Made by a program: the position numbers and the translations under genes | DNA from: Leifsonia sp. AG29 | GTDB lineage: Bacteria; Actinomycetota; Actinomycetes; Actinomycetales; Microbacteriaceae | Length of the DNA stretch: 64,000 bases | Direction of reading: 5' to 3' | Assembly (NCBI RefSeq): GCF_009765225.1 | Contig: NZ_VMSF01000001.1 | Coordinates: 806,001-870,000, forward strand | Notes under the pieces: model-generated | Seen by the model: only the letters and a program-made list of their open reading frames with translations | Database searches by the model: none | What the model was told of the DNA's origin: nothing | Shown here: in pieces, positions 6,943-16,841 of the stretch | How the letters are laid out: each line of letters begins with the position of its first letter | Position numbering within the stretch: position 1 is the first letter of the stretch

Positions 6943-8274
6943 TCAGAGCCTGCCGGCCGCCTTCAGCGCCAGATACCGATCCGCGAGGGCGGGAGGGAGT
7001 TCCTCCGGCGAACCCGTCACCACGTCGCCGCCCAGCCGCCGGATGGCCGCCGCGACCCGTGCGATATCGACGAGCTCCCGTTCCGCCGCCGCGGCCCGGT
7101 AGACCTCGGAACGGTTCCCGCGCTGCGTCGTCGCCGCGACGGTGCCGGGATCGGTGACGCTCGCCACGACGACGAGGTGCTTGGCCGTGAGCTGGGGGAG
7201 GACCGCGAGCAGGCCGCGGGACGCCGCCGGCGACTCGATCGGCGTGAGGAGGACCACGAGCGAGCGCTGGCTCGTCATCGCGGACACCTGACCCGGGATC
7301 GCCGACCAGTCGGACTCGATCAGCGCCGGCTCGATGCCGGCCATGACGTCGACCATCCGCGACAGCAGTTCCGGCCCGTTCGCGGCGTGCACCCGGCCAC
7401 GGGGGCGTCGGTCGTAGGCCAGCAGGTCGACCCGGTCTCCGGCGCGAGTGGCGAGGGCGCCGAGCAGCAGAGACGCCTCGAAAGCCGTGTCGAGGCGCGG
7501 CTCGTCGTCGACGCGGGCGGCGGAGGTGCGCCCGGTGTCGATGACGATCACGACCCTCCGGTCGCGCTCGGGACGCCAGGTCCGGACCATGACCCGGGTT
7601 CCCGCGCCGTTGACCGGGTCGTGCCGCCGCGCGGTGGCACGCCAGTCGATCGAGCGGACGTCGTCGCCGCGCACGTACTCCCGCAGCGAGTCGAACTCGG
7701 TTCCCTGCCCGCGGTGGAGCACGCTCGTCGCGCCGTCGAGCTCGCGGAGGCGCGCCAGCCGCGACGGGAGGTGCTTGCGAGCGTCGAACGGAGGAAGGAC
7801 CCGGATGCGTCCGGGCGACTCGAGCGTGGCCTGACGCGCGCACAGGTGCAGTGGCCCCCAGGAGCGGATGGTCACCTGGGCGACGCGACGCTCGCCGCGC
7901 CTCCAGGGCCGGAGCGCCGTGGTGACCAGCCTGCGCTCGCCGGCGGGGATGGCGACCCTCGCCCGCGCGGTGGCCGCGCCCGCCGAGGGCTCCCAAGCGT
8001 CCCGGACGGTTCCACGCAGCGGCCTCGGGCCCGTGTTGGTCACGAAAAGCTGCGCTTCGGCCTCCGCGTGCAGGCGGACGCGGGCGGGAACGTCGCGTGA
8101 GAGCACGACACGCCGTGGCGACGCGGCGAGCGTCAGGTCGACCGCGCCCAGGACGAGGCACAGGAGCACCCAGCCGCCGAGCACGGCGTATGCCACGGCG
8201 TCGGCCCCGCCGAGCACGACGACCGGGATGGCGCCGAGGGCGAGGAGCGCGACGAAACGTCCGGAAAGGGTCAC
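6943..8274 (-). CDS. DUF58 domain protein, von Willebrand A-like
   Basis: 443 residues. Two N-terminal membrane segments (about 5-50, VVLGGADAVAYAVLGGWVLL) precede a beta-rich domain and the DUF58 signature GDDVRSIDWRATAR at about 215-230. A vWA-like domain follows with VIVIDTGRTS, where a metal-site Asp and Ser are present but not the full DxSxS. DUF58 proteins work with MoxR ATPases, probably as a chaperone-like pair. The GTG start at 8274 is 8 bases after the MoxR stop and follows a GGCGGCGG stretch; no ATG is close. It is the last gene of the operon and ends 3 bases from the SpoIIM stop. Confidence 0.88.
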   Translation of the reverse strand: MTLSGRFVALLALGAIPVVVLGGADAVAYAVLGGWVLLCLVLGAVDLTLAASPRRVVLSRDVPARVRLHAEAEAQLFVTNTGPRPLRGTVRDAWEPSAGAATARARVAIPAGERRLVTTALRPWRRGERRVAQVTIRSWGPLHLCARQATLESPGRIRVLPPFDARKHLPSRLARLRELDGATSVLHRGQGTEFDSLREYVRGDDVRSIDWRATARRHDPVNGAGTRVMVRTWRPERDRRVVIVIDTGRTSAARVDDEPRLDTAFEASLLLGALATRAGDRVDLLAYDRRPRGRVHAANGPELLSRMVDVMAGIEPALIESDWSAIPGQVSAMTSQRSLVVLLTPIESPAASRGLLAVLPQLTAKHLVVVASVTDPGTVAATTQRGNRSEVYRAAAAERELVDIARVAAAIRRLGGDVVTGSPEELPPALADRYLALKAAGRL

Positions 8275-8282
8275 GCCGCCGC

Positions 8283-9338
8283 CTAGATCGGAACCTGGAC
8301 CTGCTGCACGATCGAGCGCAGCACGGCGTCCGTCCCCACACCCTCGAGCTCCGCTTCGGGTCGCAGCTGGAGGCGGTGGCGCCAGACAGGGATCAGCATG
8401 GCCTGCACGTGGTCCGGTGTGATCGAGTCGTAGCCCGACAGCCACGCCCAGGCCTTGGCGGCGGCGAGGAGGGCGGTCGTCCCGCGCGGGCTCACACCGA
8501 GCTTGACGGACGGGCTGCGGCGGGTCGCGCGGGCGAGGTCGACGATGTAGGCCAGCACATCGGCGTTCGCCCCGACGGCGGACGCCGACTCGCGGGCCGC
8601 CTTCAGGTCGGAGGCGCTGAGGACCGGGGTGACGCCCGCGGCCGCGAGGTCGCGCGGGTTGAACCCGGCGGCGTGGCGGCGGAGCACCTCCACCTCGGTG
8701 TCGCGTTCGGGCACGTCGAGCGTGAGCTTCAGGAGGAACCGGTCGAGCTGCGCCTCGGGCAGCGCGTAGGTGCCCTCGTACTCGATCGGGTTCTGGGTCG
8801 CCGCGACGATGAAGGGGTCGGGGAGCGGCCGGGTGACCCCGTCGACCGAGACCTGGCGCTCCTCCATCGCCTCGAGGAGCGCCGACTGGGTCTTCGGCGG
8901 CGTGCGGTTGATCTCGTCGGCGAGGAGGATGTTCGTGAACACCGGCCCCTCCCGGAACACGAACCCGCCGGTCTGCGCGTCGTAGACGAGCGAGCCCGTC
9001 ACGTCGCCGGGCATGAGGTCGGGTGTGAACTGGACACGCTTGGTGTCGAGGGCGAGCGCCTGGCTGAGCGCGCGGACGAGGAGGGTCTTGGCGACGCCGG
9101 GCACGCCCTCGAGCAGCACGTGCCCTCGGACGAGCAGGGCGATGGTGAGGCCGGTGACGGCCCCCTCCTGCCCGACGACCGCCTTTCCGACCTCCGCGCG
9201 GACGGCCGCCAGAGCGCGCCGAAGTCGGTCCGCCTCGCCGGAGGGGGCGGCGGAATGGGCGCCGGATGCGGCGTGGGCGCCGGGAGCTCCGGACGCGGAC
9301 GCGGCGGCGGTGGAGGCTCCGGTGGTCAGATCGGTCAT
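8283..9338 (-). CDS. MoxR family AAA+ ATPase
   Basis: 351 residues. After a low-complexity Ala/Ser/Gly tail of about 35 residues the AAA+ core shows Walker A GVPGVAKT, Walker B LLADEINR, sensor 1 in VAATQNPIEYEG (the MoxR signature), and the C-terminal helical lid with sensor 2 in SPRGTTALL. MoxR ATPases remodel partner proteins, usually vWA/DUF58 proteins encoded next door, as here. The ATG overlaps the preceding gene's stop by 4 bases (ATGA), so translation is coupled. No target can be read from sequence. Confidence 0.93.
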   Translation of the reverse strand: MTDLTTGASTAAASASGAPGAHAASGAHSAAPSGEADRLRRALAAVRAEVGKAVVGQEGAVTGLTIALLVRGHVLLEGVPGVAKTLLVRALSQALALDTKRVQFTPDLMPGDVTGSLVYDAQTGGFVFREGPVFTNILLADEINRTPPKTQSALLEAMEERQVSVDGVTRPLPDPFIVAATQNPIEYEGTYALPEAQLDRFLLKLTLDVPERDTEVEVLRRHAAGFNPRDLAAAGVTPVLSASDLKAARESASAVGANADVLAYIVDLARATRRSPSVKLGVSPRGTTALLAAAKAWAWLSGYDSITPDHVQAMLIPVWRHRLQLRPEAELEGVGTDAVLRSIVQQVQVPI

Positions 9339-10612
9339 GGGTCCATTCTTCCGGTCGGGCGCGGGTCGGCGGGCGAGACGGCGGCGGCGACCGCGCCCTC
9401 GAGCGCGGCCAGGTCGTCGGAGAGGGTGAGGAGCGCGGCGTCGGTCGACGGGACGGCGTCGATGAGGAGGGCACGGACCGCGGAGGGATCGCGCCCGGTC
9501 AGCGCCGCAGCGGCGTCGGCGATCTCGGGCGCGGTGGAGGCGGCGGGCAGTCCGGCTAGCCGGGCCAACCGGCCGAGCGCCCCGATCCGGAGCGCGTCAG
9601 CGGCGCGGAGCCGTGCGCGGGAGCGCTGGTAGAGCCGGGCCCGTCCCTCCACCGTCTCGCCGGCCCGGACGATCACGGGCAGGTCCTCCACGACGAGCGG
9701 TCCGAACCGCCGACCGCGCCAGACGGCTGCCGCGATGGCGACCAGCACGAACAGGATGACGACCGGCGTCACCCAGCCGGGCGTCAGCGCCTGGAGGCTC
9801 GGGGGGCCGGTCACCGGCCGGTCGTCGATGCTCGGGAGATACCAGACCAGAGTGCGATGCTCGCCGAGCACGCCGAGCGAGAGCGCGGCGTTCCCCAGAC
9901 GGGCGGCGCCGTCGTTCATCAGCACGGCCGCCGACCCGACGAGGTAGAGACGCGATCCCGAGAACTCGGTGGCGACCAGCGAGGCCCGGTCGCCCGACCG
10001 GAAGCACGCGGTGCCGTCGCCCGTGACCCTGAAGGTCCCCGGGTGCGACGTCCCGGAGGCGGTGCCCGACGACGGCCGGGGGTCGATCCGCCCGGCCCGG
10101 ACGGCCACCGGCAGATCGCAGCCGGCCAAGGCCGTCCCCGTCGGGGCTCCTCCCGCGCTGACTCGCGGGGCCAGCGTCTGCAGGGCCGAGAAGTCGGGTT
10201 CGACGACGACGAGTGTGCGTGCGGAGGAGGCGAGCCGGTGGTAGGCGTCCGCGTCGAGGTCGCCCTGCGGATCGAACACGAGGATCGTGGTGTCGCCCTC
10301 GGCCTGACGCGTCGCCGAGCTCAGGGAGTTCGCGGTCCGGACGTTCACGCCCTGCTGCTCGAGGACCTGGGCGACTGCTCGGCCGCCCACCGGCCCGGCG
10401 TTGTCCCGATCGAGGGGGACGCCCGCACTCGAGCCGCCTCCGGTGAGCAGGATGCCGAACAGGGTGACGAGCACGGCGATCGCGCCGAGGATGATCCACG
10501 GGACCGCGCGGCGCGCCGTCTGCCGCACGCTCGGGGTGAGCGCCTGAGCGTCCTGCGATGCCGTGCCGCCGCCCTCGCGCTCCTCGGCGCGGGTCGGAGC
10601 GGGTGCGCTCAC
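9335..10612 (-). CDS. DUF4350 domain membrane protein
   Basis: 425 residues. A cytosolic N-terminus is followed by a membrane segment (WIILGAIAVLVTLFGILLTG, about 39-58), a long extracytoplasmic domain with the DUF4350 start (LDRDNAGPVGGRAVAQVLEQ), and a second membrane segment near 290-310 (VTPVVILFVLVAIAAAVW) with FGPLVVEDLPVIVRAGET after it. A cytosolic C-terminal helical part closes the protein. The domain resembles the periplasmic GATase-like domain seen in membrane proteins of MoxR clusters. GTG start at 10612 overlaps the DUF4129 stop (GTGA); its own stop overlaps the MoxR start. Function unknown. Confidence 0.85.
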   Translation of the reverse strand: MSAPAPTRAEEREGGGTASQDAQALTPSVRQTARRAVPWIILGAIAVLVTLFGILLTGGGSSAGVPLDRDNAGPVGGRAVAQVLEQQGVNVRTANSLSSATRQAEGDTTILVFDPQGDLDADAYHRLASSARTLVVVEPDFSALQTLAPRVSAGGAPTGTALAGCDLPVAVRAGRIDPRPSSGTASGTSHPGTFRVTGDGTACFRSGDRASLVATEFSGSRLYLVGSAAVLMNDGAARLGNAALSLGVLGEHRTLVWYLPSIDDRPVTGPPSLQALTPGWVTPVVILFVLVAIAAAVWRGRRFGPLVVEDLPVIVRAGETVEGRARLYQRSRARLRAADALRIGALGRLARLAGLPAASTAPEIADAAAALTGRDPSAVRALLIDAVPSTDAALLTLSDDLAALEGAVAAAVSPADPRPTGRMDP

Positions 10613-11265
10613 GCGGGCACCGTTGGGACGGCGACGGGCGGCAGGGACGGCCGGGTCCGGCTCAGGCGCTGGTCGAGGGCGATGAGCCGCTGGAACTGCG
10701 CCTCCGTGCCGGAACCGCTCAGATACCGCACCCGGTCGAAGTCACGGGCCGCGCCGGACAGCGCGTCCGTTTCGGCCGGAAAGACCTCGGCGGCGCGAAC
10801 CGCGAACTCCGTCGCGGTGGTGCCCGGTGTGACCGTGAGCAGGGTCCGCTCGGCGAGGGCCAGCGCGATCGCGCGGAACTGCTCCTCGATGGCGGTCACC
10901 CAGTCCTCCGCGCTCGCAGCCGTGCTCGCAGCGAGGCGGAGCTCATCGGCGGTGCGCGAATCGGTCGCGCCGAACACGGCGCGGCGTGAGGCGGCGGTCC
11001 GCCGGTTCACGGTGGGGCGACCGAAGACGAGGAAAGCGGTGACGACGAGCGCCGCGAGTACGAGCAGCACCACGATGAGGAGCACGGGTGGGGCGCTTCC
11101 CGTCGGCCCGTTCAGGAGGGACGCGAGCCAGTCCTGCACGGCCTTCGACGCGATGTCGAACCACGTGGGCTTCGCCGCCTGGTACTCGGGCTTGGACAGC
11201 TCGCCCGTGATCCAGTCCTGCGCCTGCGGGGAGCTCGGGTCGACCGGCACGTCCGTGAGGGCCAC
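10609..11265 (-). CDS. DUF4129 domain membrane protein
   Basis: 218 residues. One central membrane segment (PVLLIVVLLVLAALVVTAFLVF, about 59-80) separates a short outer N-terminus from a cytosolic C-terminal helical domain (DWVTAIEEQFRAIALALAER, then TATEFAVRAAEVFP and DFDRVRYL), the usual DUF4129 pattern. In other bacteria this domain is fused to transglutaminase-like proteins of MoxR/DUF58 clusters; here it is separate. GTG start at 11265 is one base after the previous stop; its stop overlaps the next gene by 4 bases. The tight spacing implies one mRNA and probably one complex. Confidence 0.85.
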   Translation of the reverse strand: MALTDVPVDPSSPQAQDWITGELSKPEYQAAKPTWFDIASKAVQDWLASLLNGPTGSAPPVLLIVVLLVLAALVVTAFLVFGRPTVNRRTAASRRAVFGATDSRTADELRLAASTAASAEDWVTAIEEQFRAIALALAERTLLTVTPGTTATEFAVRAAEVFPAETDALSGAARDFDRVRYLSGSGTEAQFQRLIALDQRLSRTRPSLPPVAVPTVPA

Positions 11266-11266
11266 G

Positions 11267-12493
11267 TCAGCCGCCCGGCCACGCCGCCGGGGCCGCGGGC
11301 GGTGCCGCGCCCGGGGCCGGGGCGAGGTAGGGGTCGGGGAGGTCCTGGCCGGCCTGGCGCCCCTCCACGTAGCGCACCAGTTGGAGGTCGAGGCCCTCCT
11401 TGCGCATCCGGAGGTCGATGTAGAGGAGCGCGACGGCGGCCGTCTGGAGGACGCTCCCGATCGCGCCGACGACCGCGGTGACGACGCTCGAGAGGAGGTT
11501 CACACCGAGTTGGCTGACGATCAGCTGCGTCGTCGGATCGGTCCCCGCCGTGGAGGCGCCGGTCGGGTCGAAGACGGCACCGACCATCGCCCCGAGGATG
11601 CCGAACGGGATGGCGATGACCTGGGTCACCGAGTAGACGATGACCCCGATCAGGGCGATCAACCCGAACGTCTTCCAGAAGTAGCCCGTCGTCAGCCGCC
11701 ACGATCGCGCAACGGCGGCCCGGAGCGGCAGCCGCTCGAGCACGATCGCGCTCGGCACGATCGCCAGCTTGGTGTTCACCCTCACGGCGAGGACGAGGAG
11801 GCCGATGCCGCCGAACAGCCCGGCGAGGACCGCTCCGATGACGCCGGCCGTGCCGCCGAGTGCGGCCAGGGCGATGATCACGCCCACGAGGAGGCCGAGG
11901 GCCACGATCCATGCGAGCGCGAAGAGGAAGGTCCACCCGATCAGCACGCCGAGGCGTCCCTTGATGGCGCGCCACAGGGCGCCGAACGTGAGCTTGTCGC
12001 CGACGGTCCCGCGGGCCACCTCGGCGACCACCACGCCCTGCAGCAGGGCGCTGAACACGGTCGAGATGACGATCGACAGCACTCCGAGCACGACCACGCC
12101 CCCCACAGCGCCGGCGCGCAGCGTCGCCTGGTCGGCCGCGTCGGCATTGGCGGCTCGGGTCAGGAGCAGCGCGGCGCCCGACGCGAGGAGCACCGAGACG
12201 ATGATGCTCGGGATGCCCTGGAGGAGGAGCGCCGCGCCCACGGTGATGCGCGGGTTGCGCCGCAGCGCCTGGAACGGAGCGCCGAGAAGCGTGCCGAAGG
12301 GCAGCGGGCGCAGCGGGATGAGACCCGGCTTCGGCGGCGGGGCCCAGCCGGGGCCGGGCAGCTGCTGCGGAGCGGCCTGCTGCCAGTCGGGCACGTATCC
12401 GGGTGCGTACTCGCCGTAGCGGGGACGCTCGGGCGACGGAGGCGTCCCGCCTCCGTGCCGGCCCTGCCCCTGCGCGTTCTGGTCGTCGCTCAC
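11267..12493 (-). CDS. Multi-span membrane protein, GPDPase-membrane-domain type
   Basis: 408 residues. A Pro/Gln/Gly-rich cytosolic N-terminus of about 60 residues ends in RPLPFGTLLGAPFQALRRNP, the common opening of this family, followed by about six membrane segments. The C-terminus is Pro/Ala-rich after LLYIDLRMRKEGLDLQLVRY, also a family hallmark. It is related to the membrane domain found in some glycerophosphodiester phosphodiesterases but has no catalytic domain. GTG start at 12493 is preceded by GGAAGGGC, a fair ribosome site. It is the first gene of the DUF4129-DUF4350-MoxR-DUF58 operon and is divergent from mtrA. Function unknown. Confidence 0.8.
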   Translation of the reverse strand: MSDDQNAQGQGRHGGGTPPSPERPRYGEYAPGYVPDWQQAAPQQLPGPGWAPPPKPGLIPLRPLPFGTLLGAPFQALRRNPRITVGAALLLQGIPSIIVSVLLASGAALLLTRAANADAADQATLRAGAVGGVVVLGVLSIVISTVFSALLQGVVVAEVARGTVGDKLTFGALWRAIKGRLGVLIGWTFLFALAWIVALGLLVGVIIALAALGGTAGVIGAVLAGLFGGIGLLVLAVRVNTKLAIVPSAIVLERLPLRAAVARSWRLTTGYFWKTFGLIALIGVIVYSVTQVIAIPFGILGAMVGAVFDPTGASTAGTDPTTQLIVSQLGVNLLSSVVTAVVGAIGSVLQTAAVALLYIDLRMRKEGLDLQLVRYVEGRQAGQDLPDPYLAPAPGAAPPAAPAAWPGG

Positions 12494-12659
12494 GCTTGCC
12501 CTTCCGTCCCCCGCGAGTGCGTTCCTCCCATGCTGGCACACCGGGCGGTCCGCCCGATGCCCCGCCGACAGGGCACGCCGGAGCCCTCCGTCGACCCCGC
12601 CCCGGCACCCGCCCGGGCCGCGCACAGCGCGCATCCAAGGCTCGTGCAGCCGTCTCGGA

Positions 12660-12665
12660 TACGCT
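12660..12665 (+). promoter_or_regulatory. Candidate -10 (TACGCT) of the mtrAB-lpqB operon
   Basis: TACGCT sits about 60 bases before the mtrA ATG, in the 232-base gap 12494-12725 between divergent genes. It would give a leader of about 54 bases containing AGAGGAG and CAGGGGA. No clear -35 was found; nothing else stands out in the gap. Confidence 0.4.
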
Positions 12666-12725
12666 TGTCCAGTTGCACCGCGGCCCTGGCGGCCGCCCGA
12701 GAGGAGCACAGGGGAACCCGCGCAC

Positions 12726-13409
12726 ATGACAAGTCGCATCCTGGTGGTCGACGACGACACCGCGCTCGCCGAGATGATCGGCATCGTGCTGCGCACGGAG
12801 GGGTTCGACCCGGTCTTCTGCGAGGACGGTGCGCAGGCCGTCGAGACGTTCCGCTCCGCCAAGCCGGATCTGGTCCTCCTCGACCTCATGCTCCCCGGGC
12901 TGGACGGGATCGAGGTGTGCAGCCGCATCCGCGCCGAGTCGGGGACGCCCATCATCATGCTCACCGCGAAGTCCGACACGGCCGACGTGGTCAAGGGCCT
13001 CGAGTCGGGCGCGGACGACTACATGGTGAAGCCGTTCAACCCGAAGGAGCTCGTCGCGCGCATCCGCACGCGGCTGCGGCCCGCCCCGGCGACGCCTCCG
13101 GCCGAGCTGCTGCGCGTCGGCGACCTGACGGTCGACGTCGCCGGCCACGAGGTGCGCCGCGACGACGAGCGGATCGCGCTGACGCCGCTGGAGTTCGACC
13201 TCCTGCTCGCCCTCGCCTCCAAGCCGCAGCAGGTGTTCACGCGGGAGATGCTCCTCGAGCAGGTGTGGGGCTACCACTACAAGGCCGACACCCGGCTCGT
13301 GAACGTCCACGTCCAGCGGCTGCGCGCGAAGGTCGAGCAGGATCCGGACAACCCCAAGATCGTCATGACCGTGCGCGGTGTCGGCTACCGCGCCGGCGCC
13401 GCGACCTAG
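12726..13409 (+). CDS. mtrA: Response regulator MtrA
   Basis: 227 residues, OmpR/PhoB type. The receiver domain has the acidic pair in VVDDDTALAEMIG, phospho-acceptor Asp53 in LVLLDLMLPGLDG and the conserved Lys in VKPFNPKELVARIRTRL. The winged-helix domain includes LTPLEFDLLLALASKPQQVF and VNVHVQRLRAKVE, close to mycobacterial MtrA. MtrA responds to MtrB and controls cell-wall hydrolases, osmotic response and division genes. The kinase and the lipoprotein LpqB follow in one operon; mtrB begins 18 bases downstream. Confidence 0.97.
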   Translation: MTSRILVVDDDTALAEMIGIVLRTEGFDPVFCEDGAQAVETFRSAKPDLVLLDLMLPGLDGIEVCSRIRAESGTPIIMLTAKSDTADVVKGLESGADDYMVKPFNPKELVARIRTRLRPAPATPPAELLRVGDLTVDVAGHEVRRDDERIALTPLEFDLLLALASKPQQVFTREMLLEQVWGYHYKADTRLVNVHVQRLRAKVEQDPDNPKIVMTVRGVGYRAGAAT

Positions 13410-13427
13410 CGGGGGACCGGAGCGGCG

Positions 13428-15068
13428 ATGCGGTTCCGCTGGCCGGACAGGACCTGGTGGCGGCAGCTGCCCGGGCGGGCGGCGCGCGTCTGGCGGAGCT
13501 CGCTGCAGGTGCGGACCGTCACGATCACGCTCGCGCTCACGGGCATCGCGATCCTCTTCACCGGCGTCTACATGGCGCTCAGCATCAGCAACGACCTGTA
13601 CCAGTCGCGCCTCGACCAGGCGCTGCGCGACTCCAGCCGCGCCACGACGACGGCGCAATCGACCCTAAACGCGTCGGACGTCTCGTCGGGCGACGGAGGG
13701 AAGAACCTCCTGAACACGGCCCTGCAGTCCGTGCAGGCGTCCACATCGAGCAGGCTCGTCGCGGCCTACCGGGTGCCCGGGCAGGACACGAGCGTCATCG
13801 CCCCTCCCGACCGCGGCAGCCCGGCGCTCAACTCCGTGATCTCCGACGACCTCCGGAAGGCGGTGCAGAAGGGAGGCGGGAAGCAGTTCTACCAGTCCGT
13901 GGCGCTTCCCGCGAGCAACGGCGCCACCGACCCCGGGATCGTCGTCGGCACGCAGCTCGACCTCCCCGCCTACGGCAGCTACGAGCTCTACATCGGCTAC
14001 AACCTCAGCGACTCCCAGAGCACGCTCCTGTTCGTCGAGAACACGCTGCTCCTCGCGGGCCTCGCGCTGATCGTGCTGATCGGGGCGATCACCTGGGTCA
14101 TCGTGCGCTTCGTCGTGGAGCCGATCCGGGTCGCAGCGCGGACCAGCGAGCGACTGGCCGCCGGCGACCTCGCGGTGCGCATCCCCGAGCGGGGCGAGGA
14201 CGTCTTCGCGACGCTGGCCCGCTCGTTCAACGGGATGGCGGACAGCCTCCAGAGCCAGATCAACCAGCTCGCCGCGCTCTCGCAGCTGCAGCAGCGCTTC
14301 GTGTCGGACGTCTCGCATGAGCTCCGCACGCCGCTGACCACCATCCGGCTGGCGGGCGACGTCATCTACGACCAGCGGGACTCGTTCCCGCCGGCCACCG
14401 AGCGGACGGCCGAGCTCCTGCACACGCAGATCGAGCGGTTCGACCGCCTCCTGTCCGACCTGCTGGAGATCAGCCGGTACGACGCGGGCTCGGTGGTGCT
14501 CGACGCCGAGCCGACGAACCTGGTCCGGCTCGCGGAGGAGGTCGTGGACGAGCTGCGCGCCCTGTCCGAGCAGAACGCTTCCGAGCTCGTGCTCGACGCG
14601 CCGGGAGGCTACTTCGACGTCCCCATGGATCCGCGGCGCATCCGGCGCGTCGTCCGCAACCTCATCGGCAACGCGATCGAGCACGGGGAGGGACGTCCGA
14701 TCGTCGTCACGGTCGACAGCAACGAGAGCGCGGTCGCCCTGGCCGTCCGCGATTACGGCATCGGCATGAGCCAGCAGGAGGCGGGGCACGTGTTCGACCG
14801 CTTCTGGCGCGCCGACCCGTCGCGGAAGCGCACGCTCGGGGGCACCGGCCTGGGTCTCGCGATCTCGCTCGAGGACGCGACCCTCCATTCGGGCTGGCTG
14901 CAGGTCTGGAGCGCGCCCGGGCAGGGCTCTTGCTTCCGGTTGACGCTCCCTCGCGTGGCGGGGCGCGAGATCACCGCGTCGCCGCTGCCGCTGCCGCCGA
15001 CAGACGCTGGTGCCGCCCGGCCGGCGAACGCGCTCGCGGACGACCCGTCTCGGGAGGTGCGATCGTGA
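13428..15068 (+). CDS. mtrB: Sensor histidine kinase MtrB
   Basis: 546 residues, two-span sensor kinase. First membrane segment about 30-52 ([20 protein letters not shown]), extracytoplasmic domain about 53-200, second segment about 202-228, then a HAMP linker with [20 protein letters not shown]. The H-box [12 protein letters not shown] has phospho-accepting His297; N-box [14 protein letters not shown]1 DYGIGM and G2 GTGLGLAI are all present. It autophosphorylates and passes phosphate to MtrA. The C-terminal 30 residues are disordered and Ala/Pro-rich. The stop overlaps the lpqB GTG (GTGA). Confidence 0.97.
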   Translation: MRFRWPDRTWWRQLPGRAARVWRSSLQVRTVTITLALTGIAILFTGVYMALSISNDLYQSRLDQALRDSSRATTTAQSTLNASDVSSGDGGKNLLNTALQSVQASTSSRLVAAYRVPGQDTSVIAPPDRGSPALNSVISDDLRKAVQKGGGKQFYQSVALPASNGATDPGIVVGTQLDLPAYGSYELYIGYNLSDSQSTLLFVENTLLLAGLALIVLIGAITWVIVRFVVEPIRVAARTSERLAAGDLAVRIPERGEDVFATLARSFNGMADSLQSQINQLAALSQLQQRFVSDVSHELRTPLTTIRLAGDVIYDQRDSFPPATERTAELLHTQIERFDRLLSDLLEISRYDAGSVVLDAEPTNLVRLAEEVVDELRALSEQNASELVLDAPGGYFDVPMDPRRIRRVVRNLIGNAIEHGEGRPIVVTVDSNESAVALAVRDYGIGMSQQEAGHVFDRFWRADPSRKRTLGGTGLGLAISLEDATLHSGWLQVWSAPGQGSCFRLTLPRVAGREITASPLPLPPTDAGAARPANALADDPSREVRS

Positions 15069-16756
15069 GGAGACCGCTGCGGACCGTCGCCGCCCTCGTC
15101 GCCGTCGCCCTGGTGGGGGTACTGGCCGCGTGCGCGAGCATCCCCGATTCGGGACCCGTCCGGCAGGGGCGGGCGGTGACCCAGGTCAACGATTCGCTGG
15201 ACCTCGACTTCAACCCGTCGCCGCCCGCGCCGGGCGCGTCCCAGCAGCGGATCGTCCAGGGGTTCATCGATGCGGCGTCGAGCCCGAAGAACAACTTCGC
15301 GATCGCCCGGGAGTACCTCACGGCCAAGGCCGCCGCCTCCTGGAACCCCGACGAGTCCGTCACCATCGACGACGGCCGCAACCGCGAGTACTCCGACGGC
15401 GGCGACCAGTGGCATCTCGAGGTGAGCCCGGTGGCGAACGTCGATTCGGACGGGGCCTACCATCCAGTCGCCAGCCGTGCCCCGGTCGGCCTGAGCTACC
15501 AGCTCGTCAAGGAGGACGGCCAGTGGCGGATCTCGGTGGCACCGGACGGCGTGGTGATCGACGATCCCACCTTCCGGGCCGTCTACACGCAGCAGACCCT
15601 CTACTTCTACAGCCCCGACTACGCCTACCTCGTCCCGGATGCCCGCTGGTTCCCCGCCCGCGTCGCGACGGCGGCTACCCGCGTCGTGGGTGCCGTGCTC
15701 GCCGGCCCGGTGCCGTGGCTGAAGGGGGCCGTCGTGAGCGCCTTCCCGCAGGGCACCCAGCTCGCCGTTCCCTCTGTGACGACCCAGGGAGGCGTGGCCC
15801 GGGTCGATCTCAGCTCCGAGGCCTCGCGGGCCGACGCCACGCAGCAGCAGCGGATGCAGTACCAGCTCGAGCAGAGCCTCGGGAGTCTGGCTCAGTCTGT
15901 GCAGCTCTCGGTCGAGGGCAACGTGCAGCAGATCCCCACGCTGCCCCCGAGCGACGCACCGCTGCAGGACCCGGGAGTCGACTCGCACCCGATCGTGTAC
16001 CGCGGCAACCAGTTCGGGCTGCTCAACGGCTCGAGCGTGACCGATCTCGCCGGCATGAGCGACGACGTCGTCGCGCTCGGACCCACCGCAATCACGATCG
16101 ACGCCGCTCGGGAGCAAGCCGCCGTCCTCGCCCAGGGAGCCGTCTGGTCGGTGCACCGGACCGGCAATCCGGTCCAGGTCGACAACCGGCCCGGGCTGAT
16201 CGCGCCGTCGCTCGACAACGACGGGTTCGTCTGGTCGGTGCCCGGCTCGTCGCCGGACGCCCTCCTGGCCACGGGGACGAGTGGCGGCGCGCATCCGGTG
16301 AAGACGCAGTGGCCGGCCGCCTCCGCGGTGGTCGCGCTCGCCGTCTCGCGGGACGGCACCCGGGTGGTCGCCCTGCTCCGCACGGCGTCCGGATACTCCC
16401 TGGTCGCCGCGGGCATCGTCCGCGGGCCGGGGGACGTGCCCGCGTCGTTGACGCAGCCCGTCGAACTCGGTCTCGGCTCCGGACAGCCGCAGTCGATCGC
16501 TTGGACGGGGGAGTCGACCGTCGCCGTCCTCAGCACGGACGCCGGCGACGCCACCACCATCGAGGAGCAGACGATCGGCGGCACGCAGACGACCTCCGCG
16601 GGACCGGTCGACGGGCGGACGATCGTCGGGGCCGGCGGGCTCTCGCGGTACCTCGTGCTCGCCGCGGACGGGACGCTGCAGGCGCCGACGGGAACCGGCT
16701 GGCAGGCCCAGACCGACCGGGTCGGGGCGGTCGCGGTCCAGCTCGGCCAGCCCTGA
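15065..16756 (+). CDS. lpqB: Lipoprotein LpqB, MtrAB accessory factor
   Basis: 563 residues. The GTG at 15065 overlaps the mtrB stop by 4 bases and gives a lipoprotein signal peptide with lipobox VLAAC (Cys23); starts further upstream lie within mtrB. The body has an N-terminal LpqB domain, the GerMN domain ([19 protein letters not shown] and [17 protein letters not shown]) and a C-terminal beta-propeller-like region. In mycobacteria LpqB binds the outside of MtrB and tunes signalling to MtrA; the same role is inferred from operon position. It is expected to be anchored on the outer face of the membrane. Confidence 0.95.
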   Translation: MRRPLRTVAALVAVALVGVLAACASIPDSGPVRQGRAVTQVNDSLDLDFNPSPPAPGASQQRIVQGFIDAASSPKNNFAIAREYLTAKAAASWNPDESVTIDDGRNREYSDGGDQWHLEVSPVANVDSDGAYHPVASRAPVGLSYQLVKEDGQWRISVAPDGVVIDDPTFRAVYTQQTLYFYSPDYAYLVPDARWFPARVATAATRVVGAVLAGPVPWLKGAVVSAFPQGTQLAVPSVTTQGGVARVDLSSEASRADATQQQRMQYQLEQSLGSLAQSVQLSVEGNVQQIPTLPPSDAPLQDPGVDSHPIVYRGNQFGLLNGSSVTDLAGMSDDVVALGPTAITIDAAREQAAVLAQGAVWSVHRTGNPVQVDNRPGLIAPSLDNDGFVWSVPGSSPDALLATGTSGGAHPVKTQWPAASAVVALAVSRDGTRVVALLRTASGYSLVAAGIVRGPGDVPASLTQPVELGLGSGQPQSIAWTGESTVAVLSTDAGDATTIEEQTIGGTQTTSAGPVDGRTIVGAGGLSRYLVLAADGTLQAPTGTGWQAQTDRVGAVAVQLGQP

Positions 16757-16841
16757 TCCACACCCGCGCCGGGCGTGCCAGGCTGTCCACAGATCCCCGC
16801 CGACGGCTCCGTCCGCGCTGCCGCTCGGCGAGTCTGTGGGC

